From Vibrio sp. YMD68 (GTDB lineage Bacteria > Pseudomonadota > Gammaproteobacteria > Enterobacterales > Vibrionaceae), in the NCBI RefSeq assembly GCF_029958905.1, contig NZ_CP124614.1:2852001-2916000 (forward strand): a stretch of 64,000 bases of DNA, read 5' to 3'. Both the position numbers and the translations under genes were made by a program. Numbering within the stretch: the stretch's first letter is position 1; each line of letters starts with the position of its first letter. A model generated the notes under the pieces. That model saw nothing but the letters and a program-made list of their open reading frames with translations. It had not been told where the DNA came from and ran no database searches. Positions 58,326 to 64,000 of the stretch are shown here, piece by piece.

Positions 58326-58619
58326 TTAAAATGGTATTTGACTTTCTAAATAAAAACTATTGTCATTTTTGACAACACATTCAGCAGCAACTAATTTTTT
58401 AATACTTTTTGAAAATTGATATTTATCAACTCCAATATAAAATTCAACATCAGAATACTTATCAAACTTAAAGTAATCATATTTATTAGAATATATATAC
58501 ATATTAAAATAAACTTTCAAATCAGTTTTTGACAACTTAACACCATCTTCGAAAAACTTAATTAGCATTCCCGTAAGAAATTTTTCATCTATCTTTTCCT
58601 TGCAATTTATTTCTGTCAT
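58326..58619 (-). CDS. 97-aa protein, possible winged-helix DNA-binding protein
   Basis: The first gene of the small operon, with a strong ribosome site (AGGAGG 7 bp before ATG). The product has a helical N-terminus, an aromatic middle (VYFNMYIYSNKYDYFKF) and a segment KYQFSKSIKKLVAAECVVK that looks like the recognition helix and wing of a replication or regulatory winged-helix protein. Its coding sequence contains one copy of the TTGTC-N6-GACAA dyad and another lies upstream. It could therefore autoregulate through that dyad, which is inference. Confidence 0.6.
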   Translation of the reverse strand: MTEINCKEKIDEKFLTGMLIKFFEDGVKLSKTDLKVYFNMYIYSNKYDYFKFDKYSDVEFYIGVDKYQFSKSIKKLVAAECVVKNDNSFYLESQIPF

Positions 58620-58674
58620 TTTTCAACCTCCTAATTTTTGAATTTATTACTATTTAGATATCATGTTTTTTAAA

Positions 58675-58692
58675 GTTGTCAAATTAGACAAC
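58675..58692. promoter_or_regulatory. GTTGTC-N6-GACAAC dyad in the divergent promoter region
   Basis: A perfect 6-bp-arm palindrome (centre AAATTA) 56 bp upstream of the small operon and about 200 bp upstream of mobC. It is the third copy of the element-specific dyad and a candidate operator. Confidence 0.6.
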
Positions 58693-58739
58693 AATAAATA
58701 ACTTCAATTTATGCAGTTGACTAAATAAAACCAAATGAT

Positions 58740-58830
58740 ATAAAAGTTATATATAGGTTATATTGCGAGATATGGCTTGGGGTCCCCCCAAACCTCTCGA
58801 TTTACTTCGTAAATGTAAAATAAAAACAAA
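58740..58830. other. Candidate oriT region upstream of mobC
   Basis: Just ahead of the mob genes lies a GC-rich island, GGCTTGGGGTCCCCCCAAACC (58770-58790), within AT-rich DNA, containing a TTGGGG/CCCCAA inverted repeat. It is followed by ATTTAC-TTC-GTAAAT. A small inverted repeat beside a G/C-rich strand next to mobC is the usual layout of a mobilizable-plasmid origin of transfer. The nick site is not identified. Confidence 0.45.
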
Positions 58831-58896
58831 AATACACTTACATAATTAGAGGCAATATTTCCGCATTGGCATTTGGATAATATTGAGGATTTAGTT

Positions 58897-59280
58897 ATGG
58901 ATAACGAAATAGAAAAAGAGAAAAAACCCAGAAGAAAATCAATCAAGATAAGGTTAGATGATGATCTGTATGATGATTTACATGAGTTTAAATTAATTTA
59001 TAAATGTAAGGATTGGGAAGATTTAATTATTCGCCTGATGAGTGAAACAAAAGGCATAAAAAAGGTTCAGGTTGATCAAGATGGTAAAGCTTTAAAGTAT
59101 ATAAATTCTTTACAAAGAGCAGGAACAAACTTAAACCAAATTGCAAAAGTAGCTAATACTAATGGTCAAATTGATGATCATTCTTTTGAAGAATTTCAAA
59201 ATCTTTCAAACCAAATTAAACGAGCGAGGATTTATTTCTGTAAAAATGTAATCCCTGTTTTTTACAGCAGGGAGAAATAA
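58897..59280 (+). CDS. mobC: MobC-like relaxosome accessory protein
   Basis: A protein of about 127 aa. A basic N-terminus with a ribbon-helix-helix-like segment (RRKSIKIRLDDDLYDDLHEF) is followed by the MobC signature LQRAGTNLNQIAKVANT near residues 70-86. MobC proteins bind oriT and help the relaxase open the strands. The ATG at 58897 with GAGGA seven bases upstream is chosen over an upstream TTG. The relaxase gene starts 1 bp after its stop. Confidence 0.85.
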   Translation: MDNEIEKEKKPRRKSIKIRLDDDLYDDLHEFKLIYKCKDWEDLIIRLMSETKGIKKVQVDQDGKALKYINSLQRAGTNLNQIAKVANTNGQIDDHSFEEFQNLSNQIKRARIYFCKNVIPVFYSREK

Positions 59281-59281
59281 T

Positions 59282-61366
59282 ATGGCAGTGTTTAGAGTAT
59301 TGCACAAAGGCGAAAGCATTAAAGCTTTGAAAGGTGTGGTTAGGTATAACTCAAAAGAAAAGAAAGGTTTTCACAATAAAACCAATCCAAGACTAATTGG
59401 TGTTATTTCTAACGTTGGTTATTGTGATGATGTTAGTGATGAAGAAAGTTATAAACGATTAACTGAAAACTTTGTATTAGACATTCATGCTAATTCATTA
59501 CTATCAACGAACAAAAGACAAAAGCACATATACGAGCATTCAACTATTTCATTTGATAGAGCAGATGATGAAAAGTATGGAATGAAAAAACTTACAGAAC
59601 TAGCTTTAAAGATAGCTAATGAGGCTAATCCCAATGGTGCGCCTCAAATGCTTTGGCCACAAATCGACTCAAATAAGCTTCATTTCCACCTAGTCAGAGG
59701 TCTACATGATGAGAATGGAAAGTATCAATTAAAATCTAATGACTTTCATAGAGTTAATAACTTTATCCAAAAGCTTGAAAAATCTGAAAATCTAACACTT
59801 ACAGGAAAAAATGATCCTAATAATTGGATTTGGAAAACGGTTGACGGGAAGAAGAAAAAAACTTATTTCCCCGGTGATAAATCATCATCAAACAAAATCA
59901 CTAAAAACAAAATTCGAGACATGAAAATTTTAATTGATGAAGATGGAAAAATTAAATACATCAATAAAAAAACTGATGAAATTGAAAATACAAAGATTAA
60001 GAACCTTGCGACTCGTGGCAAAATAAAAAAACTTAAAATAAATAAAATAAAACCGTTGCAAGATGAAAATGAAAAGCTTGAAAAGCCTATAAAATATGGT
60101 GTATTACAATCTGCTTCAAATTGGATTGCTAAACAATTACTTGAACCAGAAACAACCAAAGCTTATAGAGATAGAAAAGAATTAGATAATAAAATCAAAG
60201 ATAATTACAAGAAAATGGATAAAATTAATGAAAAGTTTATCAGCAACAATCAGATGATTAATGAAAAATTGCATAAAAACAACATATCATTAGGTAAGCT
60301 AAAAGAAGATCGTAAAAAATATCATGATGAAAAATCCAAACAAAATGAAAAAATGAATCTTAAAGTTGATCATGCAAATGAAAAGCTTAATTTCAAAAAT
60401 ACAATTAACAACTCTTATAGACAATCGACTAATTCAAAAGAGTTTTTAAAATTACTTAATGAGAATAATATCGAAGCAAATATTACATTTCATAACAATG
60501 GTAAAAGTGGCGGAATTACGTTTAATTCAACAAAACATGATGATCTTGCTATGGCAGGCGGTAAAGTTAACTCATATTTAACTTTTGGCAAAATCAAGAA
60601 GAATGATCCAGAATTATTTAGTTTGTTAACGGGTGAAACAAGCTTATTAACACTAACAAGTAATAATAAAAATCATGTAGAAAATAACTTTAAAATAAGC
60701 AATTTAAACAATAACTACAAAGAAAAAGTAAATATTGATGGTTCGATTTCTATCTTTTATGCAAAGAAAAACGCTGAAAAGTATCCACATAATCACAACA
60801 TAAAGATAAATGCTGAAAAAAACAAAATTTCATTTGGTAATAACATGAATGAGTTTGATGTTGAAATGGCTTATAAACTAGCTAAATCTAACGGTTGGAC
60901 GAATGCAGAGAGTAATAATAAACAGTTGATTCTAGACTCAATGACTGTTGCTTATGCTTCAAATAAAGATGATTTATTGTTCTTTCAAACAAAAGAACCG
61001 ACTTTAAAAATTAGTGAATTAAAAGATATTATTGGTAATGATCTTCTTTCAAAAGACAATTTAATAAAATTGGTTGATGGTAATTATGTAGCTGATGAAT
61101 ATAAAAATGAGTTGATTGGTTTTGTTAAAACTCAAATATATAACTCTAAATTTAAAGATGTTAATGTTATTGATATAGAAAAACATTTAAAATCAGGAAT
61201 GTCATTAAAAGAAAGCTTTGAATATAAACCAAAGGTTGATAAATCAAAAGAAAAAACAAAAAAAGAATTAAAAAAATCTTCTAATAAAAAAGATGATTCT
61301 TTTAAGAAAAAATCTAAATATAAACTTGATAAAAACGGTAAAGTTGTTAAACGTGATGAAGATTAA
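59282..61366 (+). CDS. mobA: MOBP-type relaxase (MobA/VirD2-like)
   Basis: A 694-aa relaxase that would nick oriT and pilot the strand in conjugal mobilization. The relaxase domain spans about 1-180: a candidate catalytic Tyr22 (VVRYNSK), motif II-like EHSTISFD (His86), and metal-binding motif III (QIDSNKLHFH; Asp129, His134, His136). The first His of the usual HxDx4HxH is Gln127 here. The rest is Lys/Asn-rich with coiled coil (280-370) and a very basic C-terminus. The codons are strongly AT-rich. There is no coupling protein or mating-pair genes in view, so it would need a helper plasmid. Confidence 0.85.
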   Translation: MAVFRVLHKGESIKALKGVVRYNSKEKKGFHNKTNPRLIGVISNVGYCDDVSDEESYKRLTENFVLDIHANSLLSTNKRQKHIYEHSTISFDRADDEKYGMKKLTELALKIANEANPNGAPQMLWPQIDSNKLHFHLVRGLHDENGKYQLKSNDFHRVNNFIQKLEKSENLTLTGKNDPNNWIWKTVDGKKKKTYFPGDKSSSNKITKNKIRDMKILIDEDGKIKYINKKTDEIENTKIKNLATRGKIKKLKINKIKPLQDENEKLEKPIKYGVLQSASNWIAKQLLEPETTKAYRDRKELDNKIKDNYKKMDKINEKFISNNQMINEKLHKNNISLGKLKEDRKKYHDEKSKQNEKMNLKVDHANEKLNFKNTINNSYRQSTNSKEFLKLLNENNIEANITFHNNGKSGGITFNSTKHDDLAMAGGKVNSYLTFGKIKKNDPELFSLLTGETSLLTLTSNNKNHVENNFKISNLNNNYKEKVNIDGSISIFYAKKNAEKYPHNHNIKINAEKNKISFGNNMNEFDVEMAYKLAKSNGWTNAESNNKQLILDSMTVAYASNKDDLLFFQTKEPTLKISELKDIIGNDLLSKDNLIKLVDGNYVADEYKNELIGFVKTQIYNSKFKDVNVIDIEKHLKSGMSLKESFEYKPKVDKSKEKTKKELKKSSNKKDDSFKKKSKYKLDKNGKVVKRDED

Positions 61367-62350
61367 TTAAACATCTAACTTTAAATCTTTTAATTCGTTA
61401 GTTAACTCATCGTTAGAACTTACTTTTTTGAGTTTTGGCAAGTTAGATTTTGATGGGTTTATCACTTTTTCTTCTCTTGGTTCTTCTACATAATTTAAGT
61501 AGTCAGTATGACCCATGATTGAGATAGGTTCTCTATCTATGGCCTTAATCATGAACTGCTTATCTTCTACACCAATTTTTTTAAGTTTTTCAGTGTGTTC
61601 ATAGTAGTCATTTCTTTTTTTAATGCTTTCTTCAACAGTCATAGTTTTATTGTTTGTATCATCTGCTTGTTCTTGCACGTTATCGACTTCTTTTGACGAT
61701 TTAACAGGTGTATTTTTGTAATGAAATTTATAATGTTCTGGCAAAACCTCAGCACTTTTTGTTGCAGGGTGTTTATATTCCCATTCACTTACTAAACCTT
61801 GATCTTTAAGTGATTTAAAAACCCTTTTAATCTCTCTAATTCTTGAAGTTCTTTTAATTTCTTTGTGTATTTTTAATACATCAAGTAAGTAGTTTAAGTT
61901 TAAATAAGCATTAGGTTTCATCATTATCATGATAGCAACTTGGGTAGCTCTTAGAGTTTTACATGACTTCAAGCTCATTAGATTTATTTGTTGAAATCCT
62001 TTTTTTATTACTTCTCTTTTGTAGCGATTTGAAAACTCAAAAGATACTTTTTTATCTTTGACCGTCAACGTGTCAAAGAAAGGAGACCTTATATTATTTA
62101 TTATTTCTTCAAGTTTAGAATGAACTAGATTGGCAGGTAAGAATCGATCATCAGAAAGCAACCCAACGGTTGAAAAATGTTGTATTCCCTTTATTTTGTT
62201 TCTGACAAAAATAGAACTTGCATAAGCTAACACAGCCATAAAAACTTTTTGTTCCATGCTTGTATTAAAGTTAAATAATTCTCTATGTAGGTTGTGTTTG
62301 GTGCTCATGATTGTGTTGGGTAGCCTTAAAAATATTTTGTTGTTTTCCAT
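61367..62350 (-). CDS. rep: Plasmid-type replication initiator (Rep_3/RepB family)
   Basis: A 327-aa initiator. The N-terminal half (RLPNTIMSTKHNLHRELFNFNTSMEQKVFMAVLA) and the second segment (FQQINLMSLKSCKTLRATQVAIMIMM) match the two winged-helix domains of Rep_3 proteins, which bind iterons. The C-terminal 120 residues are hydrophilic. AAAGGA precedes the ATG. Four 23-bp iterons lie upstream. Its stop codon abuts the relaxase stop codon on the other strand with no gap. Confidence 0.82.
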   Translation of the reverse strand: MENNKIFLRLPNTIMSTKHNLHRELFNFNTSMEQKVFMAVLAYASSIFVRNKIKGIQHFSTVGLLSDDRFLPANLVHSKLEEIINNIRSPFFDTLTVKDKKVSFEFSNRYKREVIKKGFQQINLMSLKSCKTLRATQVAIMIMMKPNAYLNLNYLLDVLKIHKEIKRTSRIREIKRVFKSLKDQGLVSEWEYKHPATKSAEVLPEHYKFHYKNTPVKSSKEVDNVQEQADDTNNKTMTVEESIKKRNDYYEHTEKLKKIGVEDKQFMIKAIDREPISIMGHTDYLNYVEEPREEKVINPSKSNLPKLKKVSSNDELTNELKDLKLDV

Positions 62351-62567
62351 TGTAATAATCCTTTATTTTAATTTTTGTTGTTAGTTAAACTTCTAAAATT
62401 AAGGGATTATTATAATATTTCCATAAAACACACTTTACTAAAGGTAATTTTATGCTATTAATATTTATATCTCTTTGGAATGAGAAGTTTAGTTAAAGAC
62501 AGCCACCTGCTAAGTGGCTTTTTTTTTGTCTTGATTTCAGTAGACCATTTATTCCTAATTAGTCAAG
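62351..62567. other. rep upstream region with a strand-specific hairpin
   Basis: This stretch holds the rep promoter area (a TATTATAAT-like element near 62408-62417, readable on both strands) and the plus-strand terminator at 62501-62527. No coding sequence is visible. A plus-strand transcript starting in or before the rep 5' end would end at this terminator, giving a possible antisense RNA over the rep leader. Confidence 0.45.
62501..62527 (+). terminator. Rho-independent terminator between rep and the iterons
   Basis: AGCCAC / GTGGCT stem followed by at least nine T residues on the plus strand. No plus-strand protein gene ends here, so it may terminate a small RNA or read-through from the rep region. 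Confidence 0.8.
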
Positions 62568-62659
62568 CCTAGCCACCTGTCACCCAAAGATCTAGCTACC
62601 TGTCACCCAAAAACCTAGTTGCTTGTCACCTCTCTACCTAGCTAATTGTCACCCTAATA
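62568..62659. repeat. Four 23-bp iterons upstream of rep
   Basis: Four directly repeated units of exactly 23 bp begin at 62568, 62591, 62614 and 62637. The common core is CTAG(C/T)(T/C)(A/G)(C/A)(C/T)TGTCACC, the first two being the best matches. A roughly two-turn period with an invariant TGTCACC core next to a Rep_3 gene is diagnostic of an iteron-controlled replication origin. AT-rich DNA (62660-62740) beside them could be the melting region. Confidence 0.9.
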
Positions 62660-62714
62660 AGATCACAATAAAAACTAATTCAGATATTTAAAAAAGAATA
62701 TATATAAGATCATA

Positions 62715-62888
62715 GTGAAGATAAGTTTATTTTTTGTTTTTATCGGCCTGAGGCCAAAGCATAAAAGATTATCTGATTATCCGAAGGAGCTTGCGGATGA
62801 GGTTCTAAAATCCATTTTAAGCCAATTAAATGAAAAGCCTACCCTATTGGGTTGGCTTAATCTAAAAGTCTCGTATAGTGTAAATTAA
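62715..62888 (+). CDS. Possible 57-aa ORF or gene remnant
   Basis: From a GTG at 62715 a frame of 57 codons reads through GLRPKHKRLSDYPKELADEV and continues KSILSQLNEKPT to a TAA. The composition looks like real protein and is less AT-rich than its surroundings. However, no ribosome site is visible and the N-terminus (KISLFFVFI) is doubtful. It may be a remnant of a longer gene. It also overlaps a hairpin that could terminate the restriction gene on the other strand. Confidence 0.3.
   Translation: MKISLFFVFIGLRPKHKRLSDYPKELADEVLKSILSQLNEKPTLLGWLNLKVSYSVN
62832..62862 (-). terminator. Probable terminator of the HpaII-like gene
   Basis: On the minus strand AAGCC-A-ACCC / GGGT-A-GGCTT forms a hairpin with loop AATA, followed by TTCATTT, about 60 bp past the restriction gene stop. 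Confidence 0.65.
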
Positions 62889-62920
62889 ATAAGTGTCAGG
62901 GAGTTATATTTAACACATTA

Positions 62921-64000
62921 TTATTTTAAAAATCTAATTTGTAAGTTTAAATTGAAATACATATTTCCAAATTCTTCATAAAGCTCACCAAAATCATATC
63001 TTGATGTACTGGCAGTATCTAGCTTAGTATTTGAGAATAAGTAATCTTCAAATGCATTTTTATTATAAAGATGATAACAAAGTAATTCTCCATCATCTTT
63101 TACTATTAAATAACCACCAGTCGCATCATATTTACCTGTCCATACTTTTGCAGGGGTTAAGCCTAATGCAATATCTGTAAGCATTTTTTTAATTTTATAA
63201 GTATAAAAGAGATGTTTGTTTGTGTTATCAAAACCAAGAGGATTTAATTTCTCTAATTCGTCAACGAGATCAGAAAATTTTGAGGAACTTGTTGAATAAA
63301 AATTTAAAACAATTTCACTTATAATATCAGGAAGTAAACTATCAATTAAAATTAAGTTATTAGAAAACACAGTATTACTTATTCTTTCAAACTCAAATGC
63401 CCCGCCTAATTCTTTAATTTTTGAGACTCGCTTTAATAGTTTTTTAGGGTTCTCAATGGCATTTACTTCCAACATTTGTGTATTACTTAACCCTTGAACT
63501 TTATATTTAAAGTTCGTTGTCTTTCCTGCATTTAATAAAGTTGATGGGTTACCAAGTTGAGATTTAATGCTAAAACCAAGCACTGGTTGCTGGTTTGTTT
63601 TTTCATCATGTATAACTATTGTAATGTCTGTTTTTTGGCTTGATGAAGCTTTTAATGATTTACAATGAATCAGTCCCATAAACTGTTCAATTTCAGGGAT
63701 TGAGAACGTAGTATTTTTTTGTTTTTTATTTTTAAGGATTTGTTCAAGAGTTTTTTGAGCTTTTTTAGCAAACTCTGCTACTGGTAAATCCAAGAGTTTA
63801 TTACCATTGCTCGTAATAAAAACAACGTTTTGATTTAAAGAATACTCAAACTCTCCCGTAGATTCAGTTCTTAATACTTTAAGCACTGGATAAACAACAT
63901 CTTTAAGTTTTTCAATAGACTCATCTCCTGCATAAAGATTTTCATCGCCTAAAACTTTTAGAAGAGTGTATATTTCACTCCACTCTCCGATATTTCCTTT
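62921..64000 (-). CDS. HpaII-family type II restriction endonuclease (5' end outside window)
   Basis: The open frame continues to the window edge, giving 359 visible codons beginning KGNIGEWSEIYTLLKVLGDE and going on through VLKVLRTESTGEFEY. The GEWSEIYTLLK start and the SIKSQLGNPSTLLNAGKTTNF region match the HpaII restriction enzyme family as I recall it. HpaII itself is about 358 aa, so only a few residues are missing. A CCGG target is inferred from the family. A cytosine methyltransferase would be expected upstream, beyond position 64000. Confidence 0.78.
   Translation of the reverse strand, partial: KGNIGEWSEIYTLLKVLGDENLYAGDESIEKLKDVVYPVLKVLRTESTGEFEYSLNQNVVFITSNGNKLLDLPVAEFAKKAQKTLEQILKNKKQKNTTFSIPEIEQFMGLIHCKSLKASSSQKTDITIVIHDEKTNQQPVLGFSIKSQLGNPSTLLNAGKTTNFKYKVQGLSNTQMLEVNAIENPKKLLKRVSKIKELGGAFEFERISNTVFSNNLILIDSLLPDIISEIVLNFYSTSSSKFSDLVDELEKLNPLGFDNTNKHLFYTYKIKKMLTDIALGLTPAKVWTGKYDATGGYLIVKDDGELLCYHLYNKNAFEDYLFSNTKLDTASTSRYDFGELYEEFGNMYFNLNLQIRFLK

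Larger units (their letters stand above)
56480..64000 (+). mobile_element. dusA-associated integrative mobilizable element, left part
   Basis: Everything from the 5' end of dusA to the window edge is visibly richer in A and T than the flanking chromosome and carries element-type genes. These are an integrase adjacent to dusA, a MobC-like protein and relaxase, a plasmid-type Rep with iterons, a three-gene operon of unknown function, and a restriction endonuclease. Integrases that target the 5' end of dusA define a known family of genomic islands. The right end and the second attachment site are outside the window, so total size is unknown. Confidence 0.85.

Noticed and set aside
59863..60159. 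Hydrophobic open frame on the minus strand inside the relaxase gene
   Set aside because: It is the antisense shadow of AT-rich, Lys-rich coding sequence, which always reads as Phe/Leu/Ile; it has no ribosome site.
62568..62659. Iteron block as a CRISPR array
   Set aside because: The repeats are contiguous 23-bp units with no unique spacers and lie next to a Rep_3 gene.
62745..62755. GGCCT-G-AGGCC palindrome near the iterons
   Set aside because: Short and isolated; not clearly a regulator site or part of the origin, so not listed as a feature.
62760..62790. TTATC-like matches as DnaA boxes near the iterons
   Set aside because: None reaches a good match to TTATCCACA, so a DnaA site cannot be claimed.

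Overview
The window is chromosomal DNA of a Vibrio (Gammaproteobacteria). This rests on gene content and order: mreB next to a complete MSHA type IV pilus locus, then csrD(mshH)-ssb-qstR-galU-uvrA-pglL-lysC-metH, two tandem rRNA operons, cysJIH and pspG-dusA. The order mshH-ssb-qstR-galU-uvrA matches V. cholerae as I remember it. I cannot name the species from the sequence alone.

Layout. 54-1097 is mreB. 1248-18749 is the MSHA mannose-sensitive haemagglutinin pilus cluster, read on the minus strand as mshI-J-K-L-M-N-E-G-F-B-A-C-D-O-P-Q, with csrD/mshH (18771-20771) upstream. Most genes overlap or abut. A hairpin terminator after mshA separates the pilin genes from the minor-pilin group mshCDOPQ. 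21115-28453 holds ssb, divergent qstR (competence regulator), galU, uvrA with a LexA-like box, and a PglL/Wzy-type O-oligosaccharyltransferase. 28512-36784 holds a class V aminotransferase, lysC behind a lysine riboswitch, a NhaP-type antiporter, and metH with two MetJ boxes.

37016-49235 contains two tandem rRNA operons on the minus strand. Both are 16S-tRNA-23S-5S, and they differ in their spacer tRNAs: Glu-Lys-Val in one and Glu-Lys-Ala-Val in the other. The downstream operon also carries tRNA-Asp. Their spacers share a recurrent TTTCACTTT/AAAGTGAAA palindrome. 49421-53776 is the assimilatory sulfate reduction operon cysJIH, followed by a small unknown gene, an outer-membrane protein, pspG with a sigma-54 promoter, and dusA.

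From about 56480 to the window end the DNA becomes markedly AT-rich. It reads as the left part of a dusA-associated integrative mobilizable element. It has a tyrosine integrase beside the 5' end of dusA, a small three-gene operon of unknown function, a MobC-like accessory protein with a MobA/VirD2-type relaxase, a plasmid-type Rep_3 initiator with four 23-bp iterons, and a HpaII-family restriction endonuclease running off the end. Integrase, relaxase, plasmid initiator, iterons and a restriction enzyme in one unit suggest an integrated plasmid-like element that may also replicate as a circle. This is the most unusual part of the window. Its right end and the partner methyltransferase are not visible.
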